From: Rotaria sordida
Lineage: Eukaryota; Rotifera; Eurotatoria; Philodinida; Philodinidae
Reading direction: 5' to 3'
Assembly (NCBI GenBank): GCA_905250125.1
Contig: CAJNOL010001029.1
Span: 1 to 64,000, forward strand
DNA: 64,000 nucleotides
Made by a program: the position numbers and the translations under genes. This document shows, piece by piece, positions 34,501 to 47,100 of the stretch. The notes under the pieces are model-generated. The model saw only the letters and a list, made by a program, of their open reading frames with translations. It was not told where the DNA came from and made no database searches. Each line of letters opens with the position of its first letter. Position 1 is the stretch's first letter.

Positions 34501-35242
34501 GATTCTTCTGTCTTTTACTTACGCATATAACAGTATATAAAAGAATGTAAAAATAGCATTTTGATTTCTATGTAAATTATTCTTGTTGAATAATATGTTT
34601 AACTATTCAATGAGAAAAAAGTATTATTAAAAACTTAAACTAGTATCGTATCATAAAGAATTATTTATCATTAAAATTTTAATTAATTCTTTCTAGATAA
34701 TGTACTATGCAAAATATGAGTGATTTGTTTGTGAAAAATTTCGAAAATTAAGCAAGAGATTAATCTAAATATTATCTTCTACTTTGTTATTCATCATAGA
34801 TGCGTAATAAGTAATTATTTCTTCTATGAAAATGATTAGTTTAAATGGTATTTAAAATCTCTGAGTTTTTTTAGAATATAAAAATTCAATAAATTAAATG
34901 ATAATTATTACAAAAAAGAATACACCTTTCAAATGCATACATGTATTTACTAATTACGTCAAACATTCAATTGTCTATCTAGGAGTCGTAATAAGTACTT
35001 TCTTTTTCTCCTATACACACACGTAAATTATGATTTAAAACATTAAAATAAAAATTTTTCTACATACTTCGAAGTTCACCCAAAAGCTTTGCGATTCGTA
35101 CAAATAATGTTTCACCATATTGATGAAATGCCGAAACTGAATTAAGATCCAGATGAAGCGTACTTTTAATTTGTTCCCATACTTCTTGTCCATATTTTGC
35201 TCGTATAATTTCAATAGCTGATTGTAATAGAAGACCATACAT
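25589..35242 (-). CDS. Soluble guanylate cyclase, atypical beta type (Gyc88E/89D, GCY-31-like)
   Basis: Twelve exons: 35242-35068, 32931-32841, 32785-32602, 32553-32249, 32162-32023, 31958-31844, 29422-29293, 29222-29076, 28070-27875, 27807-27700, 27643-27534 and 26119-25589. They join to 743 residues. The enzyme makes cGMP from GTP and senses gas through ferrous heme. The HNOB heme domain starts MYGLLLQSA. The proximal heme ligand is His104 in LDNLHEYM, and the Tyr133-x-Ser135-x-Arg137 porphyrin motif (HYRSRR) is intact. The HNOBA/PAS region, a coiled coil (about 375-415) and the cyclase domain follow. Metal-binding Asp440 (FSDVVGF) and Asp484 (ETIGDAY), and base-contacting Glu480 and Cys550 are present. 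The transition-state Asn and Arg are Thr557 and Lys561, as in alpha subunits. Residues 570-743 form a polar tail. Intron 5 appears to use a GC donor. Confidence 0.95.
26905..27460. repeat. Inverted repeat in guanylate cyclase intron 11
   Basis: Left arm about 26905-27020 and right arm about 27345-27460 are reverse complements. The core AACTTTTGATAGGAACAAGA followed by TAGAGAGCTGTGGTTTT is identical in both. The intron (26120-27533) is 1414 bp. A second, shorter inverted pair (CACTGTCTAATTAGAA-like) lies at about 26704 and 26876. Confidence 0.75.
29423..31843. other. Guanylate cyclase intron 6 (2.4 kb)
   Basis: Holds one copy of a dispersed repeat at 30143-30345. A plus-strand ORF of 74 codons (30441-30665) shows no family features. 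The segment at 31470-31840 is less AT-rich and may be another element remnant. Confidence 0.5.
30143..30345 (+). repeat. Dispersed repeat, copy 1
   Basis: Similar in direct orientation to 37563-37775. Shared words include AACACGATATAGCT, TTGxTTTATTCTATC and ACATTTCTTCA. The repeat has no coding potential and sits in cyclase intron 6. Confidence 0.65.
32932..35067. other. Guanylate cyclase intron 1 (2.1 kb)
   Basis: AT-rich. At 33540-33640 there is an island of higher GC with a minus-strand GGTTCGAATAC, like a Pol III B box, but no full tRNA fold. Nothing else is recognised. Confidence 0.5.
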
Positions 35243-37562
35243 TCTTGTCTAGCTGTTATCGTCTTATTTCGTAAACATTTTTTCTAATAATAATAATAAT
35301 AGTAGTGAAAGAAAATTGACATAATACCTCAAAAGAGAGAGAGAGAAAGGATGACAGAGAAATCACGCGTATAAAACAAAAGGAAATACGAGGAAATGGA
35401 AAAAGAAAAACATTTCACGACCATCAACACTCAGTCAATAGGTGTCGAGTTGCTTTTTCCGTAAATTCAAGACGAAAAATTGTTCTTTTCTTTTACGCAT
35501 GTAAACTCTCGATAGATATTAAGAAACACACAATGATGCACGCAATCCACTAATGAAAAAATATAAGAAGAAAAACCAACAACGAAAAGAGTCAAGCGTA
35601 TGATGAATCTATAATTAGCAAAACAAATCTCATCTTAAAGAAAAGAATATATATGTATACATATCTAAAAATATTTTTCTTTTTTTTTCGTATATTTCAT
35701 TATCTGTTATCACACACATATATATATATATATTCATTTTCTTCTACTCCCAGTTTTATAAATAAACTTTCATTGATTTTATGATGACAATATTAGCTTA
35801 TTCTTCAAAAGAAAAGAAATATAGTCCAAAACAAAAGGTTTGCCATATCAATAAGTTCACTCATCAATATCATAAAATGATCAACTAGAAATTAGATAAC
35901 ACATCAATAGTTAGCATTGAAGTAAAGGTAACGAAAAAAAAACGGAAATCAGTTTCCGTTTTTAATAAAGATTTATATGGTCTAATAGTCATTGCAATTT
36001 TTACTTACTATTGAAAATCTATTTCTGCATAAACACACACACACATCTATTAGATTTTTTATTATTATTGAAGTAATGAAGAAAAAAAAGAGTATTTTTT
36101 TATGCATATATAATAAATTCATTCAACCTATTGTTTCTTTGCATGATCAGTTAATAAATGAAAAAAGCTTTAATATATTTCATTGAAAATTTTTGAACTG
36201 AAAAGAAAAACAAAAAATATACAACTAATACTTAAGATAAATTTAGATCAAAATAAAATACTAAACATCTAAATCTAGATCAGTATGTCTCATTCTTGCA
36301 TTAAATTAGTTGTGTTTTAAATAGATAGATCATACAGACGGATGAACTATTTTAATTATATATATATATATATAAATATAAACATTTTTAAACATAGAAA
36401 TTAGAACAAGATAGTAAAATAGCTATATTTAAGCTATTCAAAGCAGATTATATATAAGTCACTTAAGTATATTTTATTTTCGACTGAATCACTATATATA
36501 CGTCAATATGTTTAAAAACAAATACTGTCTAACGTTTAATTTAGAAAAGGTGATTTTTTTAAGTTTCACATGAAAATTGCAAAGTCATGTTTGATTATTT
36601 GTTTACTTTATGATTTTCTATGTGTAGCATAAACATTTTAATAAAGAAAATCTACTTGATTTATAATACTATACTATAGTTTATCAATGTGAAGAAAGAA
36701 ATAGAATAAGTCTTTTTAAATTTTTACATTCACTCATAAATATCACAATGCTCTTTACCTTCATTTTGAAGATTCATGATGCTTCTGAATAAAAATCTTT
36801 TTAAAAATGCCAGTACTTTTAACAATGCTTATTATTATCTCCCTTTTTTTTTTCTTCAAAAAAATATTTTAAATTTTTTACTAATATGATTTTATCAAGT
36901 AACGTCTTAATCAATAAAACAATAGATACATAACAAGTTAGATTAAATCAAAAAAAAAAAACTTTTTAATTGATATAGGTATATTTTATGAGATATTTCG
37001 TACTATATATTTTCTTTTAGAATAAGTTTTTTTTGTTCTACCTTGTTTTTATAAGAATAACACAAAGCAAAAAAATTTCTAGAAAATATTATTATGTTAA
37101 TGAAGAAAAAAAAAGGGAAAACATAACACAGGATAAAGTAGGCATGCACCCAAATCCAACAATAGAATATAAAAATTTCAAATTTATTTCATTGATTATG
37201 AATCATATAAATAAATTGTCCCGTCATAAACAGAACGATGTTTGCTTTTGACAATCAAATAAATAATCATCTAATTAACTGTTTGATTTAATAAGAAATT
37301 GAAAAGAAATAACTCAAAGCAAAGTCTCTCTTTTGACATTTTCTAATATCATTTGTCTACTTCAGTTCTCTTGCAATGACAAAAGATTGTGCAATATGAT
37401 TCAGTAGTAAAAGGCATTTTTCTTCATTTAGGCAAAAAATGACCCAAACATTTCGAATATATGATATATTGATATTTCAATTGCACTTACATGAAACTAC
37501 CTGAAACTCTATTCAAGATGCATTTTATATTAAAAAGTTGTTCGTACAATTCGTGTGGAATG

Positions 37563-37775
37563 AAAATATAAAACACGATATAGCTACTGTTCTTAATCAC
37601 AGACAGATTGCTTTATTCTATCGATTTTGGGATACATTTCTTCATTATGATTGTACTTAAACTTCAAGAAATGCAATAAGGAAGTAGTTGATATATAATA
37701 ACGACATGTTATTGTTGTATGATCTTTGATCCTATATCAACAAGATCTATCACTATATACTTCAATGTTTCTTTT
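37563..37775 (+). repeat. Dispersed repeat, copy 2
   Basis: Direct copy of the repeat at 30143-30345, diverged by substitutions and small indels. It ends about 170 bp before the fold-back element. Confidence 0.65.
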
Positions 37776-37944
37776 AGATCGTGTTTCACAAAAAAATAAA
37801 ATAATTGTTCAAAATATTTTTTACTAACCTTTTTTTAATAGAATGAGTAAGACGTTCTAATCTTCTGATTATAGAAGTATTTATACAATATATGTATGGT
37901 GAGAGTTGTTAACATCAGATGAATATCATAAAATCTAGCGTATA

Positions 37945-38285
37945 GAATGTCCAGTAAGTCATGAAACAGACACACTAAAAATTGAATATTTCCATTATAG
38001 TTTGACCAAACGGGCTCATTTTTTTACCAAGGATAGAGGCAATGTTCATACTCCAAATTCATACAGACAAGGTCAGTGAGAACCTTTTGTTAAATACGAC
38101 TATGGACCCCCAACAAGAAAATTTTACTTGTTCACAGATAGGTTCTCACTAATCTCGCCCATACGGATTTGGAGTGTGAACATACCTCTATCTTTGGTAA
38201 GAAAATGAGCCTGTTTGGTCGAGTCATAATGAAGATATTCAATTTTTAGTGTGTCTGTTTCATGACTCACTGTACACCCTCTATA
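37945..38285. mobile_element. MITE-like fold-back element with about 140-bp terminal inverted repeats
   Basis: Left arm about 37945-38085 and right arm about 38140-38285 are inverted copies. Both contain GTCATGAAACAGACACACTA, the ACTCCAAATxCxTA segment and GTGAGAACCT. The middle is about 55 bp with no ORF. Outer ends are near GTATAGAATGTCCAGTAAG and its inverse ACTGTACACCCTCTATATAG. A TA target site is plausible at both ends, which would suit a Tc1/mariner-type source. Confidence 0.75.
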
Positions 38286-40396
38286 TAGTTGTTATTTAAT
38301 TTTACCGGGCGAATACTGGTATGTAATAAAAATTGATTTATTGATCTTGATTAAATTTTTGAAAAATTCTTTATATCATAAAAACATCTGAGTTAGTCAG
38401 TAGATATTTAAAATTCATCGATTATTTATCAACACATAAAAATTATCATATATTACATTAAATTTGGAAATATATATTTTCTTCCAATAATTATCTATTT
38501 AAATATTTGAAATAAATGTAAATCTTGATAGAACTACTTATTTTATAGTCGAGAAAGATGCAGTAAAAATTTTTTCAATTCTTGAATTATAACAATGTGC
38601 TGATATGCATCTGTGATGACAGTAGATTTTAATTATAATATGTTATTAGAGTTATAGAAAGAAAGTGAGAAACAAATACCTAAAGTAATATTTTTTATCT
38701 GGCAAATTATGATAAACAAGTCAGAGACATAAGAAAGATGAAAGAAAATGACAATTTAATTTTGGTTTCATTAATGTGTCGTTTTCATGACTAGTAGAAT
38801 TACAAAAATAAATTTCTCGATTCGAACAAAAAAACAAAATCATTTCTTATATACTATTCATTCGTGAACTAGTATAGAAATGTTGGAATTTCTTTTTTTC
38901 TCGACAAAAGAATGGAATAATTCTATTAAGATATCATGGAGACAATTCCATTTTATGATTAATTATGATTGCTAACTAAGTTCAAAACTAAAATAAACAT
39001 TGTCAAGCAGGATCAAGCAACTTTCCTACTCTGAAATATCCAAGTTTTGTTTTTCTATTTCAATCAAGTCAATAGGAAATATAGTATGAGCTTGAAAAAT
39101 TAATCGAGAAACATTGCAAAATAAAGCTTTACAAGATAATCTGCAGTCATTGCTAACTTGATTTTAACGGGAAATGGAATATGTTGAGAGCAGAAAAACT
39201 AATTACTAAGAGTTCTCTACCCGGCTCGAAATACTCTAGATTTGTATGTTTCTTTGTAATTATTTATGATAATTGAAGATTTTATTTAAATATGAATTGT
39301 GATGTTGAACAAAACTGTTAAATCTATATTTGATAAAGAAAAACAACAATAACATACAGTAAAATTTTTACTAATGAACATTTCACATTATTGTTGACTT
39401 GACTCATATTTATACTATTGATACATGCCTTATTATACAATATCTCTAAAATGTCGCTATTGATAGCTACAACTTTTAGAAAAGATCAAATAACAAGTCA
39501 TCTATCAATGATATAGATATGAGGTGAAAAGAACAATAGTGTGAAGATGTAATTGAAAACGTTTAGCACTTCATATTTATTTTTGTACATAAGGTAGAGA
39601 ATGAAAACATATATGAGATTTAGTTGATATGCAATGATTCATGAAAAGACATAGAAAAACAAATATTTATATCATTCGACTATGATTCATCATTTACATG
39701 TAATAGGATTTCATGATTGATTTTTGTCTCACTATTTGCTATATTACGAAGAATATATTTAATTTGTCAATGTGACAAAATTAATAACAACAAAAAAAAT
39801 GTATGAATAAGAAAAATAAGAAATAAGATACTTTTATTTTTATTCTACACGTCTACAAAAACGAAAGTTTCTAGGAAAAAAAAGAAGAAAATATTTGATG
39901 ATTTCTATTAATATACAGCTCATTATATACATTGAAAAAAAAATGCTTAAATGATATACAACCAGGTATGACATTTTATACGGTACATTTAACAAACGTA
40001 TAAACGAAATATTCTCATTTAGAATATAGGTAAAAAAATATCGAACTGTAGAATAAGCTTATAAATATGGTAATTTGATTAGGAATACAATATTTGATGA
40101 CATTAGTCCTGGAATATAATGAGAATGATGATGTCAACCTCAAAGATAACAATAAATAGTAGTTTGTATTAAGTTTTTCTCTCTTCATAATTATGAAAGT
40201 TAAAAATTATACTTTAACATTAATTTGAAAGTTAATTTTTAACAAAAATCAAACAAAATATTAAGATCGTCAAATGAACAAAAAAAGAAGATATAGACAA
40301 GTTTAAACTTTGTTGAATTTTATTCTAATTATATTTGATTACATAATTTATTTTGATTTTCTCGTCTACGATATGGCTAAGTAAACATTATTGTTT

Positions 40397-42028
40397 TCAT
40401 TGTGATTGTTTAACTAAAGGAATTTTTATCTCTTTAGATTTCTGATCGATCTGAATTATTTCATGTTCAATTAGTTTCTCCAATAAATTTTTATTTGTTG
40501 TCAATTGTAATGCATCGCTAAAATTTTCATTTTGTAAATTTCGTCTTTCTAAATCACATCCTATTTTGATTAAATATTCAACTAATCTATGTCGACATCC
40601 ATGTGCTTTGAGACAAATATAAAGTAATGGATCATTACCATCTTCATCTAATCGATGAATAAGTAATGGTGATTGATGGAATAATTTCTGCAAAAATGTA
40701 TATTGTTTTCTTTGTAATAGAACAAACAATAGATCTGTACTTGTTGCTAACCATAATCCCAATGATTTATGATCTAGAAGTGCATGAAATAATTGTTTTC
40801 TCTTTTGATTTTCCATAATAATATCAACAATTATTTGACTATTCCATGATTTTTGAAAAAAATTCTTTATTTGTTCATTATAATTAAAAACGAATAAGAT
40901 TATATCAATTCGATTGCTTATAATTAAATTTTTTAGAGGTTGTTGAAATGTTTTATAAAATTCTATATCTCGATATATTGTCTCATTGAAAATATTTTCA
41001 TCAAATAGAATTTTTAATATTTCAATTTGACTTGTATAAACAAAAATTTTATGATCAATATTAAGTTGTATAGGTGAAATCATTTGTAATATATCCAAAA
41101 AACTTTGATTTTTCCAAAATTTTTCGATTGATACATATTTCAAACATTGTAAAGTAAAAAGAAGTAAATCTACAGCAGCTCTATAATATTGAATATTAAG
41201 AAAATTAGATGATGTTTGATAACTAAAATATTTTAATCTATAGATTGAATAAAATAAAAAATAATAGACTATATTATCACTATTACCAACATTAACTCGA
41301 TTATATAAAAGTGTTGGATTCGAAATTATGAGTACTTTAAACATTTGAATGAGAGAATTAATATATCGTTGAGAGACAGGTTGAACATTGGTAATGTTCG
41401 CTAGTAATAAATGATTTATCGCTTGAACAAAATTAAATTTCATATATTCACTATCAGGACATTCAAGTTTAGCACCTTTGGTTAAAACTAAAGATTTAAT
41501 TAGTTTCATTTTTGTCATAGGTTTTGAACAGTGTTGTAAATCTGTAAATATTTTCTGTAATTCATTATCCAAACTATTAATTGCATTATTAGTAAGATGC
41601 ATACGTATAGATTGAAAATGTTTTATATTTAATTCTAACATTTCAATAGATTGTTTATATTTATATGTTATATGAAAAATAACTAATGATTGAAGACATT
41701 GTCGAAATTGTTCATCATTTTCTATTGTTTTCAAAGATAATAATTGTTGAGATATATCATGAAACAATTTCGAATTATAATAATATTCAATAGTTAGATT
41801 ATCAATCTCAAAAAATAAAAAATCGGTGAGTAAATGTAAACGTCTATCAATAAGAATATTATTTATACGTTGATTTAAACCAGAAAAAGCTCGAAATATA
41901 CTATAAATATTACCGCAATATTGTATAATTACCATTAAAATTTCATCAGGTAATGTTTCAAATGTAGATGATAACATTTTGTCTGATGGTGTTTTATTTT
42001 TTTTCTTTTTGTGTGTGTTAATATTCAT
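40397..42028 (-). CDS. F-box-like protein with a C-terminal ankyrin-like segment
   Basis: Intronless, 543 residues from ATG 42028, or 526 from the second Met at residue 18 (MLSSTFETLPDEIL). Residues about 22-65 match an F-box (FETLPDEILMVIIQYC, then FSGLNQRINNIL), which docks to Skp1 in SCF ubiquitin ligases. The middle is helical and Leu/Ile/Asn-rich. Near 465-510 an ankyrin-like unit is visible: DEDGNDPLLYICLKAHG, then HRLVEYLIKIGCDLERRN. This could bind the substrate. The lysine-rich N-terminus before residue 18 looks less conserved, so the second Met may be the true start. Such F-box/repeat genes are numerous in bdelloids. Substrate unknown. Confidence 0.72.
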   Translation of the reverse strand: MNINTHKKKKNKTPSDKMLSSTFETLPDEILMVIIQYCGNIYSIFRAFSGLNQRINNILIDRRLHLLTDFLFFEIDNLTIEYYYNSKLFHDISQQLLSLKTIENDEQFRQCLQSLVIFHITYKYKQSIEMLELNIKHFQSIRMHLTNNAINSLDNELQKIFTDLQHCSKPMTKMKLIKSLVLTKGAKLECPDSEYMKFNFVQAINHLLLANITNVQPVSQRYINSLIQMFKVLIISNPTLLYNRVNVGNSDNIVYYFLFYSIYRLKYFSYQTSSNFLNIQYYRAAVDLLLFTLQCLKYVSIEKFWKNQSFLDILQMISPIQLNIDHKIFVYTSQIEILKILFDENIFNETIYRDIEFYKTFQQPLKNLIISNRIDIILFVFNYNEQIKNFFQKSWNSQIIVDIIMENQKRKQLFHALLDHKSLGLWLATSTDLLFVLLQRKQYTFLQKLFHQSPLLIHRLDEDGNDPLLYICLKAHGCRHRLVEYLIKIGCDLERRNLQNENFSDALQLTTNKNLLEKLIEHEIIQIDQKSKEIKIPLVKQSQ

Positions 42029-42607
42029 AACGCCATATTCACCATGTATTTTCTAACATATTTGATTGTGCAATGTCAGTGTCATTATTGAGTCAATTTA
42101 TCAAGTGCTTTTTTTCTCTTTTCCGTTCGTCGTAATAAAGAGAATAAAACTATATATCTCCAAATAAGAACGAAAAAATATTTATCTGATAACGTAACGT
42201 GAGAACGTCGTCAAAATTATTGGTTTTTTTCTCTGTTCTTGAACATTGTCCTTGAACAAATAGAAAAGCAGAGTTAGATGGAAGTATGATAATAAATTTT
42301 TCTGCTGACTTTCGTCATTTTTTTTTTACATGAGACATCTATCTACTCAAAAAACGCTAGATGAAAACTGTAAGAACAATCAATTTATAATCATATTGAA
42401 AACTAAAATCCTTGGTACATAAAATAATTTCATTATAATTTTAATCCATTGAAATTCAACTCCACGCGTTAAACACGATTACTTTCGTTTGTGTTTCTTT
42501 GGAGTTCTGTCCTTAAATGAATTCGAACGCTGACATCCCTACTGACAGATTTAGACTAGTACGAGTAAGGAAAAAGCCCACCAGTTGCAACACTGCTGTA
42601 TGAAGTT
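42029..42607. other. Intergenic region upstream of F-box gene
   Basis: No gene. It contains the first of two related direct repeats (about 42488-42532) that flank the decayed ORF, and CCAGTTGCAACACTG at 42581-42595. That word matches the hAT-like terminus at 53246-53263. Confidence 0.5.
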
Positions 42608-43514
42608 TTGTGTGATTCGATATATAATTTTTTTTTTTCTTATTGGATGAAAATTATCAAAATAGACTATACAATGAAACAATTTCATCACTTCTATCTT
42701 ACTCGGAATCATTTACTTGAAGTCATCAAGGATGATAGTGAATTGATATATGAAGTCATTGAAATTCTCCTTTGGTATTTCTACAGAAGATATTTCGTAA
42801 CAAAGATATTTTTTACACAAAAGAAAGATATAGAACATATCACGTTTATTATTAAATTATCAAGAGTTCTAGAAAACTTAACGAACGATGCCAGATTAAA
42901 AAAAATCGTTCCAAATGTTTAGAAAAGTTTTATCTAGCATACTTTCATTATTATTTTCGAATGGAAATATTATCCATGATGAAAATGAATTGGAGATATT
43001 TGAAGAGGCCAGATCAAATGGAAATTATATAGAGGAATTTGCAATTAATTCGTTTGAAAAAAATTATACTCAGTTTTTACTTGATTTCAATGCGCGGTGC
43101 ATTATTTAAAATCATTTAACATCAAGTAACATAATCATCAACAGATCTACTAATCCCATTAGAAAATAACGGGAAATTGATATCACAAATAAAAACTTCA
43201 ATATCTGATATTGTCAAAAAAAAAATGATTACCAATCGTCGGAACGTTATGACGAGTATTTTGAAGTTGTAGCACTATTAAAAATTAAATTGAATGATCC
43301 ACATGATTGTAGTTATTATATTTCGATTGAGCGGAGCATTAAAAATTTATTGAATAAACCAGATATTATCAATTATTTGATAGAAAATTTAAGTGATAAT
43401 ATATCACAGACAAAGAATGATCCTAACTTAATGTTAACAGATCGTGATAGTATTGCTGCACAAGATAATCTGTCATTGAAACTTTATCGTAATTCATTTT
43501 TTTGTTCAACTTGA
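42608..43514 (+). pseudogene. Decayed ORF of unknown family
   Basis: Three coding-like blocks in two frames: 42608-42919, 42915-43109 and about 43220-43514. They are separated by stops, with a frame change at about 42915. The last block (VALLKIKLNDPHDC, then YISIERSIKNLLNKP) reads like a real protein. Its layout faintly recalls a domain found beside animal transposase genes, but that is from memory of pattern only. Short related repeats flank the region at about 42488-42532 and 43549-43633. A spliced live gene is possible, but I found no consistent splice sites. Confidence 0.4.
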
Positions 43515-44163
43515 TACAGATAAGATCGAAATAATTAAGGATGTCAGTGTTTGTGTTCTATGAGTTCTGTTCTTCAAGGAACACGAATACATTTTACAAT
43601 GTTTTAAATGAATTTTCGAACGCTTTGAACTATCTAAATATTCTTGTGCGTCTTTTTTGTGGTAGACTGCCAATGGATTTCTAGGTACGAAACCATGGAA
43701 ACTGACATACCGAGTGTCAGTCAAATCGATGGTTTAAAATTTCAGAGATTAAAATGAATGAGAAAAATATGTAGCATTTTATTTAACTCTATCTTAGTTA
43801 ATTATAATAATATTAATTTCCCTTCAAATTATAATCGATTTATTCATTAATTTAAATACTAAAAGAAAAAGCAATATTTAAATTCACAAAAGCTGCTTTA
43901 TCATTTCAATATATTGAATCGATTTAAGATTTTATTAAATAAAACAAAATAAATACATTAAGTTTTTATTCATTAATAGGTTATAATTCATCTTTGATAC
44001 TGCTTCATTTCTTTTTTTCCCTTCCCTTCTTATCTATCTAAAATATAATCAAAGCATAAAAGAAAAGGTCTTGTGATCTTTGTCTATCATAATAGATGTT
44101 GAATAAAGGCCATTTCATAATGCGAACTATCTATACAAACACAAAAAAGATTATAAAATAAAC
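43515..44163. other. Intergenic region
   Basis: AT-rich. The second flanking repeat of the decayed ORF lies at about 43549-43633. It must include the promoter of the SLC7 gene; no clear box was chosen. Confidence 0.45.
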
Positions 44164-47100
44164 ATGGCCATAGATATTCAACGCGAGCCAAGCTTGAGTA
44201 AGTCTTTAATAGATTTAAAAACAAAGCACAAATATATCTGATGTCAATTTTGTTATTATTGTCTATTTTGATATACTAACATATATATCTTGAATCATAA
44301 ATAATTTATGATGACTATTGACATCTTCATGAAAAAAGAAATATTCCTATATATAAGTTTTCTTTTCAAATCATTTGTTTCAAATACAATGAGAAGAAAT
44401 TTTTCATAGATTCTATTATTATCTTCTTCTCTAGCTGATATTGATTCAATTCATCATCATCGTCCTGTTCAATCTTCATTAACTAAACATCGGCGTATAT
44501 CCATTTCATCAATTGTTCACCCAGATTCATTGAAAATTCCATTACCAACAGATGAAGTAACACTAAAAAGACATCTTGGTTTATTCTCAGGAATCTGTTT
44601 TATTGTTGGTGTCATCATTGGTAAATCATTACGTATTATGTTGTTTGCTTTATTAGAAATTTTGTTTTTTTGGTATTATTAGGTTCTGGTATATTTGTTT
44701 CTCCTAAGGGTGTTTTACAAGAAACACAATCAGTCGGTCTTTGTTTGATTATTTGGATTGCATGTGGATTAGTTGCTTTACTTGGTATATTTTACCATAT
44801 TTTGTATGTTGAAGAGATAGTTTGACTTTTTTTTTCTTGTTTCAGGAGCACTTTGTTATGCAGAAATTGGTGCAGTAATACCAAGAAATGGTGCAGAAGT
44901 TGCTTATATAAAAGAAGGTATACTAAAGTATAATTTTAAAATTTCAATTTCTCTCTCGATAAATTGAAGTTATCTATATGAATACGTATGTAGATAGTTG
45001 ATTGAAATATAGAGTTGTGTAGAGAAAGATTAAAAGTAATATTTGAAAAGAAAATAATTCAAATTGCATTGACGTGATGAAAAGTTATGATCGATTTATT
45101 AATCATGACTAAGCATTTTATATCTTACATTAGATATGAGTAAGATGAGACTGGAATGAAAATCTTTTCATTGGAAGTAATATCTTTTATGATCGTGTGA
45201 AACTTGTATCAAATCTCATATGTTCTAAAACTTTATACGAAAATTATTATATAGATAACATCAATTTACATAGAAGAGTGGAAATTCTTGAACCACTCTT
45301 TAGATAGAAAAACATTAAGATTATTGTAACATTGTCAATTTCATATACATGCTTTTCTTTTTTTCTTTAAAGTTCATTAAAAAAAAGAAATTATTTTTTC
45401 GTATTGGCATATGTCATGTTCTTTTTTACGAATTATTTAATATGAATATATATATACATTCATAGGTATTGGATCGGTTCATAAACAAATAGGTGATATA
45501 TTGGCGTATGTTTCCAGTTGGGCATATACATTTATTTTGAAACCATCAGGTATTGCAATTCTTATTCTTACATTTTCTCAATACTTCTGGTCTGGCATCA
45601 TAGAAGGTAAATTGGTTTCTATACACAATTGTTCATCTTATATATTTACATATACATTTAGAATGCGAACTATCAGAAGAATTAATCAAAATGACAGCTA
45701 TTTTTGCTATTTGTATATTCAATTTTTTTTTTCTTTTAGTAATTTTAAAATTTCTTGTTTGTTTTATAGTAATGTTGATCAATATAAATTCTATAAGTGT
45801 GTCTATAGCTAATCGTCTTAATATTATATTTGTTATCTGCAAAGTATTAACTATTTTAACAGTAATAATAATTGGTGTTATACGATTGGGAAAAGGTTTA
45901 TTCTTGTATTATTTGAAAAATTAAACTAAATCTCATTAAAAAAGTTCTTTATAGGATATACACAAAATTTGCAAAATGGTTTTGATGGTAGGATGTAGTT
46001 GATTATGATAATCAAGCAAATAATATATTATCTTATGGTATAGTATAGGTACAACAAAAAATCCATTGGGTGTTGCACTTGCATTCTATTCTGGTCTTTG
46101 GGCATATGATGGATGGAATAGTCTTAACTTAGTGACAGAAGAATTAAAAAATCCTAAAAGGTATGATTTTGTATAGATATAATCTTTTCTAGATAATTGA
46201 ACATATTTATTTTGGTTAAGTTGAGTCTCGTTTTATTTATTTAAGAAACTTTATATTAATAATATATTTTTGCATTTTTATAGAGATTTATGGTTATCTA
46301 TTGTATTGGCTTTACCTGCTGTTATAATACTTTATGTTCTTACTAATATTTCTTATTTTACTGTTATGAATAAAGCAACATTACTTACTTCTAATGCTGT
46401 TGCTGTAGTATGTAGAAGAATAAAAACACAAAAAGTCTTATCTTATAATTAATTAATTTCTTATTGGATAGACATGGGGTGAAGCTGTATTGGGTCCAGT
46501 GTTACGTTTTCTACCTATTTTGATTTCTGTTAGTGCATTAGGTAGTGCTAATGGAAGTCTCTTTGGAGCTGCTCGATTTTGTATGGTTAGTGCTCAATAT
46601 GGATATTTACCAGAAGTATTTGCATGTATTCATATACGAAGATTGACTCCAATACCTGCTGTTGTTCTTCAGGTTGTCTTGTTGTTTTTTCTCACATTTC
46701 AACTACTAATGATAATTTTATTGTTTATCTTTTTTTTCTTTTTGTTCTTGAAGGGTGTCATTACAATTTTGTTTTGTCTTCCAAGTAATATTGATGGTTT
46801 GATCGATTTTTTTAGTTTTGCTGCATGGATTTTTTATGGATTAACATTTGTTGCTACACTTTGCTGTAAATTTACAAAGAAAAATGCAGAACGAGTGATA
46901 AGTGTCTGTGTCTATGATTGTTTTATGACAAGGAAAGATGAAATGAATAAATATATATTTTTTTTTGTATATTTAGGTTCCTATTCCATTGATTATTATT
47001 ATTGTTCTTATTTCGATTTATTTGGTTCTTGCACCTGTAATTACATCACCAAATATTGGATATCTTTTTGCAACAATTATGATTCTATGTGGTTTAGTAT

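Larger units (their letters stand above)
35243..40396. other. Gene-free intergenic region (5.1 kb)
   Basis: Very AT-rich between the cyclase start and the F-box stop. It contains (TA)n tracts near 35710 and 36358, a dispersed repeat copy at 37563-37775, and the fold-back element at 37945-38285. The short ORFs have no recognisable content. It must contain the cyclase promoter. Confidence 0.55.
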
